From positions 1-7,220 of the forward strand of contig DAOVXI010000097.1 in NCBI GenBank assembly GCA_030636245.1: a DNA stretch of 7,220 nucleotides, in the 5' to 3' direction. Position numbers and translations under genes: made by a program. This stretch comes from Deltaproteobacteria bacterium (lineage in GTDB: Bacteria; Desulfobacterota; GWC2-55-46; DRQE01). The notes under the pieces were generated by a model, which saw only the letters and a list, made by a program, of their open reading frames with translations, did no database searches and was not told the DNA's origin. Shown here piece after piece: positions 1 to 7,038 of the stretch. Positions within the stretch are counted from its first letter, which is position 1; the number at the start of each line of letters is the position of its first letter.

Positions 1-941
1 ACCGGAGTAACTCTTATGTCATAAACAGCCTTCTCGGTGACACCAATAAATATAACCTTATCCTTAAAGGTACCTTCCGGAATTCTCTTTTTAATAACAT
101 CAACAGCGGAGTATGTCTTGAAAGTTGAGCCCGGTCCATAATAGTTTATATTAAAGGTACCGTCTTCACTCACAGGGATGGAGTAGCGGCCGATATCCAA
201 AGTATCGATACCGTATATGGCGGAAGATATGATGATATCTTCACCTGTAAATCTGCGGAGAGCCTCCACTGAAAGCACCGGATAGTACTGATCATCATAC
301 TCATATATGAGATTAGCATTCCTGTAATAACCGTCTAAGTCATTTAAGATATTAAAGGAACCAAAGCCTGCGGCTCCACCTCCGATAGAACTTATATTAG
401 GCTCCACCCCTTTAAATAATGGCGGCGCTATCCCTTCAGACTCAGCGTAGTCATCAAGATACCTCATTACACCAACCTTACTTCTATTGAGTTGCTCTAA
501 GGATTTTACGTTCGGAACCTCGGTAGAGTCGTTCCTGAAAAAGTAGCCCATAACGACATTGCCGTGCTCTGCGATCGCGTCTTCTAGAGCGGCATCGTTA
601 TGCGGGTCCTCGCTCTCGGAGAAAACCATATCAAAGGCCACGACCCCTGCTTCGTCCAGACCTTCTACGAGTTCAGCCAAGTGCTTTCTGGGCCAAGGCC
701 ACCTGCCAAGTTCATTCACACTCTTTTCATCAACGGCAACTATCGCGACGCTTGATGGAGCGGCCTTGACGCCTCTTTGACGCAACATAATGTCGTTTAT
801 CTTGAGATCAAATAGCTCGACGACACTTGGCCGTACCTTATAAGTTATGATGACTATAACGGATATGAATAACGCTATCAGTATGTAGGCTGACAATCCT
901 AGAACGGACGCTCTGGTCTTGGATTTTTGTTTTTTTCCCAT
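1..941 (-). CDS. CHASE2-domain membrane sensor protein, C-terminal part missing (left window edge)
   Basis: The reading frame opens at an ATG at 941 and stays open to the window edge, giving 313 residues without a stop. It begins with a basic stretch (MGKKQKSKTR), then one hydrophobic helix at about residues 13-34, then a periplasmic-type domain that reads as CHASE2. The CHASE2 signs are VAIVAVDEKSV (65-75), GRWPWPR (79-85), VVAFDMVFSE (100-109), INYYGPGSTFKTYSAVDVI (265-283) and FKDKVIFIGVT (291-301). In known families CHASE2 is an extracytoplasmic sensor module, usually followed by further membrane helices and an output domain such as an adenylate/guanylate cyclase, histidine kinase, serine/threonine kinase or diguanylate cyclase. 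That output part lies outside the window, so the enzymatic role is unknown. An in-frame TAA at 965-963 excludes an upstream start. No good Shine-Dalgarno sequence precedes the ATG, and the gene starts 17 nt after the lipoprotein stop, so it is probably cotranslated with it. Domain call firm; ligand unknown. Confidence 0.88.
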   Translation of the reverse strand, partial: MGKKQKSKTRASVLGLSAYILIALFISVIVIITYKVRPSVVELFDLKINDIMLRQRGVKAAPSSVAIVAVDEKSVNELGRWPWPRKHLAELVEGLDEAGVVAFDMVFSESEDPHNDAALEDAIAEHGNVVMGYFFRNDSTEVPNVKSLEQLNRSKVGVMRYLDDYAESEGIAPPLFKGVEPNISSIGGGAAGFGSFNILNDLDGYYRNANLIYEYDDQYYPVLSVEALRRFTGEDIIISSAIYGIDTLDIGRYSIPVSEDGTFNINYYGPGSTFKTYSAVDVIKKRIPEGTFKDKVIFIGVTEKAVYDIRVTP

Positions 942-958
942 TTGATTTTGTCTTAGAA

Positions 959-1645
959 CTAATTACCCGGAGTATAATCCAATGGATCGGTTACCCCCAA
1001 CTCAGCAAGGTCATCCCACTCAAGCTCGGCCTTGCCTTTAAGTCCTGTAACGGTCAGGACCAGACTGTTGCCTTGGCCCATTGGGACCCCGTCGCTAGAG
1101 TAACGCGGAAAGAGTATCCTATATGGCTTAGTCCAGGGATCGAGGTAAGGATAAAAATCCCTGATAACAGGGTCTCTCTCATCAACAACCTCAATATTTA
1201 GAGGTTCAACCCTTTGACCTTTTCCGTCCGTGAGGTAAAATCTCCAGATAGAATCCCTATCGGTAAAGTCGTTCCAATCCTCTTCAGGGGTATAGGTACT
1301 TACGAAAAACACCACATACTTATTATTCTCTTCATTCTGGTGTGCAAGAAGCTCATGCCTGTCTTCCCTGTTTAGCTCAAACCTTTTGGAGTACTCCTTT
1401 ACATAAGCATTCCTTAGAGCGGGCCCAAGAAGCGAAGCTTCTATCATAAGGCGAACCTCCAGCACTTCATGGACAGATGTCTTATGTGTATGTTGCTTTA
1501 GAATATCGGGGTAGGTGTCTTCCCAGAACTTAAAAACACCCTTGGCGCCGCATCCTGTGGAAAGGACTACGGTTGGGATAAAGAGCATACATAATACTAT
1601 GGCTCTTAAATTCAGGACCGACTCTTTGATCTTATCAAGTGTCAT
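959..1645 (-). CDS. uncharacterised lipoprotein
   Basis: I do not recognise this family. The 228-residue product has a basic N-terminus, a hydrophobic segment (about residues 15-28) and then LSTGC with Cys32, which reads as a signal-peptidase-II lipobox. The -3 residue is Ser rather than the usual Leu/Val/Ile, so the box is imperfect. Residue +2 is Gly, not Asp, so if processed it would be expected to go to the outer membrane. The mature part has an amphipathic helical stretch (about 55-105) followed by strand-like segments (YVVFFVSTY 110-118, SIWRFYLTD 132-140, SLVLTVTGL 194-202, KAELEW 205-210). These suggest a small beta-rich domain, which is an inference. An in-frame GTG at 1648 would add one residue, but the ATG at 1645 is preferred because AGAGGAG at 1660-1654 sits 8 nt away. 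It lies 13 nt after purF and 17 nt before the CHASE2 gene, which suggests an envelope partner for the sensor. Confidence 0.85.
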   Translation of the reverse strand: MTLDKIKESVLNLRAIVLCMLFIPTVVLSTGCGAKGVFKFWEDTYPDILKQHTHKTSVHEVLEVRLMIEASLLGPALRNAYVKEYSKRFELNREDRHELLAHQNEENNKYVVFFVSTYTPEEDWNDFTDRDSIWRFYLTDGKGQRVEPLNIEVVDERDPVIRDFYPYLDPWTKPYRILFPRYSSDGVPMGQGNSLVLTVTGLKGKAELEWDDLAELGVTDPLDYTPGN

Positions 1646-1653
1646 CACAAAAG

Positions 1654-1660
1654 CTCCTCT
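1654..1660 (-). promoter_or_regulatory. Shine-Dalgarno of the lipoprotein gene, overlapping the purF stop codon
   Basis: AGAGGAG on the minus strand is the clearest ribosome binding site in the window. Its first two bases are the last two of the purF TAG stop (1661-1659), and it lies 8 nt before the ATG at 1645. The overlap decides the lipoprotein start in favour of ATG over the GTG at 1648. It also implies that ribosomes ending purF can reinitiate here. Confidence 0.75.
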
Positions 1661-3065
1661 ATTTAAAGAGTACCAGCTGCGGAAGTTTTTTCTCTTCGGT
1701 TATCTCAATTGGATACTTTTCGGTAAAACACGCGTCGCAGAAACTACTTCCCGCATCTTTAACCGCACGGTACATCGCCTCCACGGATAGGTATCCGAGT
1801 GAATCGGATGACAAAAACCTGTTTATCTCCTCAACACTGTGATTTGCCGCTATGAGCTCGCCCTTTGTCGGAGTATCAATACCAAGATGACAAGGCGATA
1901 TGGTCGGAGGAGAGCTTATGCGCATGTGCACCTCTTTTGCACCCGCGTCACGTATCATCTTGATTATCTTTCTGCTTGTCGTGCCGCGCACTATGGAGTC
2001 ATCAACGACCACAACACGCTTACCTCTGATCAACTCTTTAATAGGGTTAAGCTTAAGCTTAACGCCAAAATGACGTATCGCATCCTTTGGTTCAATAAAT
2101 GTTCGTCCTACATAATGATTCCTCACAAAGCCCATATCAAAGGGAATGCCGGAGGCCTCTGCGTATCCGATAGCCGCTCCGACACCGGAGTCCGGCACAG
2201 GGATAACAAGGTCTGCCTCTTCATTGTTTTCCTTGGCAAGCTCACGACCAAGATTCTTTCTTACTTCATAAACATTTGAACCGAAGATATTCGAATCAGG
2301 CCTTGCGAAATAAATGAACTCGAAAACACATGGCGAATACTTCTGCTCCGGGAATGGCTTATATGATTTAACGCCATCCTCGTCTATCCTGATTATCTCG
2401 CCCGGCTCAATGTCCCTAACATAATCGGCTTCCATAAGATCAAAGGCGCAGGTCTCCGAGGCGACGACCCATGAGTCCTTTAACCTTCCAAGCTGAAGCG
2501 GCCTTATCCCGAACGGATCACGGGCAGCGATAAGACTCTTCTCCGTCAGAACAACAAGCGAGTAGGAGCCCTTTACAGCGGAAAGAGCAGAACTAAGCCT
2601 ATCGACAAGTTGATTTTCTTTGCTTGAAGCGATCAGGTGAACTATGACCTCTGTGTCCATGTCACTTTGGAATATGGAGCCATAAGCCTCAAGCTCGTCC
2701 CTCAGGTGTCCCGCGTTAACAAGGTTGCCGTTATGTGCTATAGCAAGCGCGCCTCGCGCGTACTCTACGACGAAGGGCTGAGCGTTCCTTATATGAGAAC
2801 CACCTGCCGTGGAGTACCTAACATGCCCTATCGCGCTATTGCCTGGAAGCTGCTTAAAATCTTCCTTCCCGAAGATGTCGGCAACAAGCCCCATGCCCTT
2901 ATGGGAGTAGAGCCTTTCTTTATCTGTTGAAACGATTCCCGCACTCTCTTGCCCCCTGTGCTGAAGAGCATGAAGAGCAAGGTAGGTAATATTGGAAGCC
3001 TCAGGGTGATTGAAAACCCCTACGACACCACACTCGTCATTAAATTTATCATCTCTGTCTTTCAT
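1659..3065 (-). CDS. purF: amidophosphoribosyltransferase (glutamine PRPP amidotransferase)
   Basis: PurF makes 5-phosphoribosylamine from PRPP and glutamine, the committed first step of de novo purine synthesis in the cytoplasm. The 468-residue product has an N-terminal Ntn glutaminase domain. Cys12 follows an 11-residue propeptide (cleaved in the Bacillus subtilis type), which supports the chosen ATG. HVRYST (81-86) and HNGN (111-114) are glutaminase pocket motifs. The C-terminal phosphoribosyltransferase domain carries the PRPP loop VVVVDDSIVRGTT (351-363). Four cysteines at 246, 392, 443 and 446 (the last two as CDAC) match the positions of the 4Fe-4S ligands in the B. subtilis enzyme, so this is the Fe-S, propeptide-processed class rather than the E. 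coli class. It begins 31 nt after purL with AAAAGGG 5 nt upstream of the ATG as a modest ribosome site. Family knowledge: feedback inhibition by purine nucleotides is expected. Nothing looks broken. Confidence 0.98.
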   Translation of the reverse strand: MKDRDDKFNDECGVVGVFNHPEASNITYLALHALQHRGQESAGIVSTDKERLYSHKGMGLVADIFGKEDFKQLPGNSAIGHVRYSTAGGSHIRNAQPFVVEYARGALAIAHNGNLVNAGHLRDELEAYGSIFQSDMDTEVIVHLIASSKENQLVDRLSSALSAVKGSYSLVVLTEKSLIAARDPFGIRPLQLGRLKDSWVVASETCAFDLMEADYVRDIEPGEIIRIDEDGVKSYKPFPEQKYSPCVFEFIYFARPDSNIFGSNVYEVRKNLGRELAKENNEEADLVIPVPDSGVGAAIGYAEASGIPFDMGFVRNHYVGRTFIEPKDAIRHFGVKLKLNPIKELIRGKRVVVVDDSIVRGTTSRKIIKMIRDAGAKEVHMRISSPPTISPCHLGIDTPTKGELIAANHSVEEINRFLSSDSLGYLSVEAMYRAVKDAGSSFCDACFTEKYPIEITEEKKLPQLVLFK

Positions 3066-3083
3066 TGGAACCCTTTTCTTAAA

Positions 3084-3096
3084 GTTTAATTGAAAA
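3084..3096 (-). repeat. short purF-leader element shared with the purL leader
   Basis: On the minus strand this reads TTTTCAATTAAAC, directly after the purL TAA and 18 nt before the purF ATG. The purL leader holds TTTTCACTTAAAC (5319-5307), 11 nt before its ATG, so 12 of 13 bases agree. It may be a shared regulatory or mRNA element, or chance in AT-rich DNA. Confidence 0.3.
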
Positions 3097-5295
3097 TTAT
3101 TTTGTAAGGACCGAGAGCGCCTCTTCCCAACTTTGCTTTATCTTGTCTATATTAATATCTATCAGGGAATTTATCTTAAGCTTTCCGCCTCCAACACTAC
3201 CAATGACCTCAAATGGCACACCGGCCTTCCCTGCTATATCTTTAAGCTTATCTTCATGAGCCTTATCAAACGAGAGCAGTATCCTTGATTGACCTTCTCC
3301 AAAAAGCAGGGCATCGGGCCTTACAGCAGAATCGATCTTCACCTCAGCGCCTATCGAGCCGCTGGGGGTAAAACAAGACTCGGCAATTGCCACCGCCAAT
3401 CCCCCGTCAGAGATGTCATGAGCACTTTTAATTATACCACTCTTTATGGCATCCCGACAAGCCTCCTGAACCCGTTTCTCAATATCCAGATCCAACATGG
3501 GAGCGCCCCCTTTATCAAGACCGAAGTTTACCTTAAGGTACTCACTGCCCCCAAGCTCATCCGTTATAGGACCAAGCAGAGCTATACGATCACCCTCATC
3601 CCTGAACCACTGGGTCGTGTGATACTTTACGTCATCAATAAGCCCCACCATGCCTATGGTCGGCGTCGGGTATATGGATTTGCCGCTCGTTTCGTTATAT
3701 AAACTTACGTTACCGCTTACAACAGGTATGCTGAGTTTTTCGCAGGCCTCTTTCATACCAAGTATCGCCTGTTCGAACTGCCACATAACCTCGGGCCTTT
3801 CCGGGTTGCCGAAGTTAAGACAATCAGTGAGCGCAAGCGGCACAGCACCGCTAACTGAGATGTTCCGTGCGGCCTCACTTACGGCTATTGCTCCACCCGT
3901 GAAGGGATCAAGGTAGCAGTACCTTGAATTACAATCCGAGGTAAGGGCTATGGCCTTATCAGTACCCTTGATCCTCACAACAGCCGAATCGGAGCCCGGA
4001 AGAACAATCGTGTCGGTCCTTACCATATGATCATATTGACGGTATATCCAGTGCTTGCTTCCTATGTTTGGCGATGAGAGTACTTTTAGGAGCGTATCAT
4101 TCAAGTCCTTTGGTACCTCTAGTTTATCAGTGTCAAGGCTTTGAAGCTCATCCTGCCACTCGGGCCGTGCGCTGGGCCTCTCATACTCCGGAGCACTGTC
4201 CGTTAGAAGAGTAACAGGTACGTCCACAACCACCTCGCCATCATTCTTGACAACATAACGCCCCGTGTCGGTAACAGTGCCGATGGCACAGGCATCAAGG
4301 TCCCATTTTTCAAATATCTCGGCTATGGCCTTCTCAGAGCCCTTTCTCGCGACTATAAGCATCCGCTCCTGGCTCTCAGAGAGAAGCACCTCATAAGGGG
4401 TCATACCCTCCTCACGCATCGGGACAAGTGAGGTGTCTATCTCAATGCCGTTGCCTGCACGACTTGCCATCTCAACACTTGATGAGGTAAGTCCGGCTGC
4501 ACCCATATCCTGAATGCCTACGATATGATCTGTTTTAAATACCTCAAGGCAAGCCTCAAGGAGGAGTTTTTCGGTAAATGGGTCTCCGACCTGAACGGTG
4601 GGTCTGCGTTCCTCGCCGCCTTCTCCGAAAACATCGCTTGCCATCGTGGCACCATGAATACCATCCCTGCCGGTCTTGCTCCCGACATACATAACAGGAT
4701 TGCCTACCCCGGTTGCGAAGCCAAGGAATATCTTGTCCTTTTTCACAATCCCTGCCGTCATTGCGTTCACAAGGCAGTTCCCGTCATACGACTCGTGAAA
4801 GTATGCCTCGCCTCCGACGGTCGGTATGCCCATGCAGTTGCCATAGCCGGCGATACCGGCGACAGCCCCACTAAGGAGGTAAGAGGTTCGTTTGTTCTCA
4901 ACCGAGCCAAAGCGCAGAGAGTTGAGGTTGGCCACAGGACGAGCGCCCATGGTAAAAACATCCCTGAGTATGCCGCCGACACCTGTTGCGGCGCCCTGAA
5001 AAGGCTCTATAAAGGACGGGTGGTTATGGCTCTCCATCTTAAAGCACACGGCAAGCCCGTCGCCGATGTCGACTACCCCGGCGTTCTCGCCAGGGCCTTG
5101 GATCACTTGCTCGCCTTTTGTAGGAAGTTTTTTAAGATGGATCTTGGAAGACTTATAGGAGCAATGCTCGCTCCACATGACGGAGAAAACCCCAAGCTCA
5201 GTAATACTAGGGTCTCTGCCGATGGTGTCGACAATGAGCTGATACTCTTCCGGGCTTAGCCCGTGCTCTTCTATAAGATCTTTGGTGATCTGCAT
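3097..5295 (-). CDS. purL: phosphoribosylformylglycinamidine synthase subunit II (small PurL type)
   Basis: PurL uses ATP to convert FGAR plus ammonia to FGAM, the fourth step of purine synthesis. At 732 residues it is the small form (B. subtilis and Thermotoga type), not the roughly 1300-residue PurL of E. coli. It should therefore need separate PurS and PurQ partners, the latter supplying ammonia from glutamine; neither is in the window. Recognisable motifs in order are VMWSEHCSYKSSK (39-51, with His44), ESHNHPS (88-94), KTGRDGIHGA (207-216), QDMGAAGLTSSSVEM (262-276), SESQERML (306-313), DCLNFGNPE (491-499), SGNVSLYNE (527-535) and AHDISDGGL (625-633). These span both AIRS-like halves of the fold, so the protein is complete. 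The start fits the family N-terminus, although no Shine-Dalgarno sequence is visible before the ATG. It follows queH by 87 nt and precedes purF by 31 nt; purL-purF adjacency is a common purine arrangement. Confidence 0.98.
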   Translation of the reverse strand: MQITKDLIEEHGLSPEEYQLIVDTIGRDPSITELGVFSVMWSEHCSYKSSKIHLKKLPTKGEQVIQGPGENAGVVDIGDGLAVCFKMESHNHPSFIEPFQGAATGVGGILRDVFTMGARPVANLNSLRFGSVENKRTSYLLSGAVAGIAGYGNCMGIPTVGGEAYFHESYDGNCLVNAMTAGIVKKDKIFLGFATGVGNPVMYVGSKTGRDGIHGATMASDVFGEGGEERRPTVQVGDPFTEKLLLEACLEVFKTDHIVGIQDMGAAGLTSSSVEMASRAGNGIEIDTSLVPMREEGMTPYEVLLSESQERMLIVARKGSEKAIAEIFEKWDLDACAIGTVTDTGRYVVKNDGEVVVDVPVTLLTDSAPEYERPSARPEWQDELQSLDTDKLEVPKDLNDTLLKVLSSPNIGSKHWIYRQYDHMVRTDTIVLPGSDSAVVRIKGTDKAIALTSDCNSRYCYLDPFTGGAIAVSEAARNISVSGAVPLALTDCLNFGNPERPEVMWQFEQAILGMKEACEKLSIPVVSGNVSLYNETSGKSIYPTPTIGMVGLIDDVKYHTTQWFRDEGDRIALLGPITDELGGSEYLKVNFGLDKGGAPMLDLDIEKRVQEACRDAIKSGIIKSAHDISDGGLAVAIAESCFTPSGSIGAEVKIDSAVRPDALLFGEGQSRILLSFDKAHEDKLKDIAGKAGVPFEVIGSVGGGKLKINSLIDINIDKIKQSWEEALSVLTK

Positions 5296-5306
5296 AAGTA
5301 TATGAG

Positions 5307-5319
5307 GTTTAAGTGAAAA
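5307..5319 (-). repeat. short purL-leader element shared with the purF leader
   Basis: TTTTCACTTAAAC on the minus strand, ending 11 nt before the purL ATG. It matches the purF-leader element at 3096-3084 in 12 of 13 positions. It occupies the place where a ribosome binding site would be expected, yet carries no purine-rich Shine-Dalgarno core. Confidence 0.3.
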
Positions 5320-5323
5320 CTAA

Positions 5324-5365
5324 GACAGTAAATTAACTCAAAAAAACGGAAATGACAAGTAAATT
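5324..5365 (-). repeat. imperfect direct repeat AATTTACT(T)GTC in the purL leader
   Basis: The minus strand carries AATTTACTTGTC (5365-5354) and AATTTACTGTC (5334-5324), identical apart from one extra T. The copies are about 30-31 nt apart, close to three helical turns. They overlap the putative promoter boxes. A paired operator is possible; no known regulator motif is recognised. Confidence 0.3.
5330..5358 (-). promoter_or_regulatory. possible sigma-70-type promoter for purL-purF
   Basis: In the 87-nt AT-rich gap between queH and purL the minus strand has TTGTCA (5358-5353; 5 of 6 matches to the -35 consensus) and, 17 nt later, TAATTT (5335-5330), a poor -10 box with 3 of 6 matches. A run of seven T lies in the spacer. 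The position suits a promoter for the purine genes, but the weak -10 leaves this tentative. No hairpin terminator for queH was seen here. Confidence 0.25.
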
Positions 5366-5382
5366 CAATAAGAAATAACTTT

Positions 5383-5973
5383 TCAAATATCTTTATTCGT
5401 AGGCTTGCCGGAAACGCCTTTTTTCTTGTGGAGGTTCCTCTCGATGTAACTAAAGACACAGCCGCAGTACTTCTGTCTGTAGAGCCCCATCTCACGGCTC
5501 AGCCCTATGCCCTCACCCCAGCCAGGGCGAAAGTCCTCATAGAAAAACTCCACTCCGAAGTTCTTTGACGCCTCTTCGGCCGCGCCGAGTATCTGCTCGT
5601 GGTCCTGATATCTGCTATAAAGAAGCGAGGAGGTAAAGGCGTCGGCACCGATCTCGAGCGCCTTCTCCGCGGTCTTATCGAACCTTATAGCGTAGCAATG
5701 AGCGCAGCGCTCTTCCTTCGGGACTTCCTTCTTGTTCGTACCCTTAATGCCGTCAAAGAATGGCGCCACGTCGTAGCTGTCGTCTATTATGACCTCCTGC
5801 TCCATTAACGACGCGAGTTTCCTGACCGATTCGACTCGTTTATTGAACTCTTCTTCAGGGTGAATGTTAGGGTTATGAAAGTATCCGATAACATTGAACT
5901 CACTTTGATAGAGTTCTTTTAGCGGATACAGAGAGCACGGGCCGCAGCACATATGTACAAGCAAAGTTTTCAT
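5383..5973 (-). CDS. queH: epoxyqueuosine reductase QueH
   Basis: QueH (formerly DUF208) reduces epoxyqueuosine to queuosine at the tRNA wobble position, replacing the unrelated cobalamin enzyme QueG in many bacteria. The 196-residue product shows the family cysteine signature: HMCCGPC near the N-terminus (Cys9, Cys10, Cys13), RCAHCY (Cys90, Cys93) and YCGC (Cys170, Cys172). From family knowledge these bind a 4Fe-4S cluster and an additional metal site. Other fitting segments are GYFHNPNIHPEEEF (about 30-43) and SSLLYSRYQDH (115-125). A GTG at 5979 in the same frame would add two residues and overlap the ruvB stop. The ATG at 5973 is preferred because the residues after it match the family start. 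It lies 2 nt after the ruvB TGA (TGATCATG), so translational coupling to ruvB is likely. No other queuosine gene is in the window. The call is well supported. Confidence 0.95.
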   Translation of the reverse strand: MKTLLVHMCCGPCSLYPLKELYQSEFNVIGYFHNPNIHPEEEFNKRVESVRKLASLMEQEVIIDDSYDVAPFFDGIKGTNKKEVPKEERCAHCYAIRFDKTAEKALEIGADAFTSSLLYSRYQDHEQILGAAEEASKNFGVEFFYEDFRPGWGEGIGLSREMGLYRQKYCGCVFSYIERNLHKKKGVSGKPTNKDI

Positions 5974-5975
5974 GA

Positions 5976-7022
5976 TCACTCTTTAAAAAGCTTACCCTGA
6001 CCTTTTTCATTACTGCCACGTTCGAACTCACGCCCTATATGTTCATAGGCAAGCTCTGTCGCAACACGACCTCTCTGGGTGCGGCTTATGAAACCCTCTT
6101 GTATGAGGTATGGTTCATAAAGGTCTTCTATGGCGTCCCGCTCCTCGCTCAAGGCCGCGGCCAGCGAATCTATCCCAACGGGGCCTCCGTTGAACCTGTC
6201 TATCATGATCTCAAGTATGCGGCGGTCCATCTTGTCAAAGCCGAGGCTGTCTATCTCGAGACGGCTGAGAGCGCTCTTTGCCACAGCTTCATCTATGATC
6301 CCCTCGTGATCGACCTCCGCGAAGTCACGCACCCTTTTAAGCAGCCTGTTGGCTATCCTCGGCGTGCCGCGTGAACGTCTGGCTATCTCCATTGAACCTT
6401 CTTCGGTTATCTCTATGCCGAGGATCTTACTTGATCTTGTTACGATAATAGAGAGCTCTTCAGGCGAATAGAACTCGAGCCTCACTATGACACCAAAACG
6501 GTCACGCAAAGGTGAGGACAAGAGCCCTGCCCTTGTAGTTGCTCCGATAAGGGTAAAGCGCTGAATATCAAGCTTCACTGTCCGTGCCCCGGGCCCCTGG
6601 CCTATCATGATATCGAATTTATAATCCTCCATCGCAGGATAAAGGACCTCTTCAATAACGCTCTGGAGCCTGTGTATCTCATCAATGAAAAGTACGTCAC
6701 GCTCCTCAAGGTTAGTGAGCACCGCGGCAAGGTCACCGGTCTTCTCGACAGCAGGTCCCGAGGTACTGACGATCGAGCTTCCAAGCTCGTTGGCCATAAT
6801 GTTAGCCAATGTAGTCTTACCAAGTCCGGGCGGGCCATAAAAAAGAACATGGTCTAGCGCCTCGCCTCTCTTCTTTGCGGCCTCTATAAATACCTTGAGG
6901 TTCTCCTTGACCTTTTCCTGCCCGACATACTCACTAAGCATCTTGGGGCGAAGGCTCAGCTCATAGCTCTCCTCGTCGCTTAGTTTTATTGGTGCCAGCT
7001 CTTTATCTTCCATGTTTTCCAT
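5976..7022 (-). CDS. ruvB: Holliday junction branch migration ATPase RuvB
   Basis: RuvB is the hexameric AAA+ motor that, with RuvA, drives branch migration of Holliday junctions before RuvC cleavage. The 348-residue protein has every expected element: Walker A GPPGLGKTT (63-71), Walker B LFIDEIH (111-117), the hairpin region that contacts RuvA (about 136-152), sensor 1 in ATTRAG (161-166), the arginine-finger segment PLRDRFG (171-177), sensor 2 RGTPRIANRLL (218-228), and the C-terminal winged helix with GGPVGIDSLAAALSEE (279-294) and ISRTQRGRVAT (312-322). The length is normal for the family. The ATG at 7022 is 16 nt after ruvA, and an internal ATG at 7013 (Met4) is an alternative. Neither has a strong Shine-Dalgarno sequence, so coupling to ruvA is plausible. 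The stop lies 2 nt before the queH ATG. The identification is certain. Confidence 0.99.
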   Translation of the reverse strand: MENMEDKELAPIKLSDEESYELSLRPKMLSEYVGQEKVKENLKVFIEAAKKRGEALDHVLFYGPPGLGKTTLANIMANELGSSIVSTSGPAVEKTGDLAAVLTNLEERDVLFIDEIHRLQSVIEEVLYPAMEDYKFDIMIGQGPGARTVKLDIQRFTLIGATTRAGLLSSPLRDRFGVIVRLEFYSPEELSIIVTRSSKILGIEITEEGSMEIARRSRGTPRIANRLLKRVRDFAEVDHEGIIDEAVAKSALSRLEIDSLGFDKMDRRILEIMIDRFNGGPVGIDSLAAALSEERDAIEDLYEPYLIQEGFISRTQRGRVATELAYEHIGREFERGSNEKGQGKLFKE

Positions 7023-7038
7023 TTTAATAGATAATTAT

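Noticed and set aside
559..780. Plus-strand frame rich in Ser and Ala
   Set aside because: It is antisense to the conserved CHASE2 coding region and has the composition typical of a shadow frame.
1515..1842. Overlapping plus-strand frames at the purF-lipoprotein junction
   Set aside because: Both are antisense to two supported genes, and neither shows a recognisable domain or start signal.
2046..2063. Perfect 18-bp palindrome GTTAAGCTTAAGCTTAAC inside purF
   Set aside because: It encodes V-K-L-K-L-N in a conserved part of PurF. Repeated AAG and CTT codons produce the symmetry, so no separate function is needed.
4525..5259. Long plus-strand open frame (244 codons) inside purL
   Set aside because: It is fully antisense to the conserved PurL N-terminal half, its translation resembles no family I know, and its length is explained by the codon bias of purL.
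5296..5382. Purine riboswitch or terminator upstream of purL
   Set aside because: The 87-nt gap is AT-rich with no three-way-junction core and no GC-rich hairpin before the T run at 5346-5340.
5271..5495. Minus-strand frame of 74 codons across the queH-purL gap
   Set aside because: It overlaps the 3' end of queH in another frame and the purL start. Its low-complexity hydrophobic tail comes from the AT-rich leader, so it is not a credible gene.
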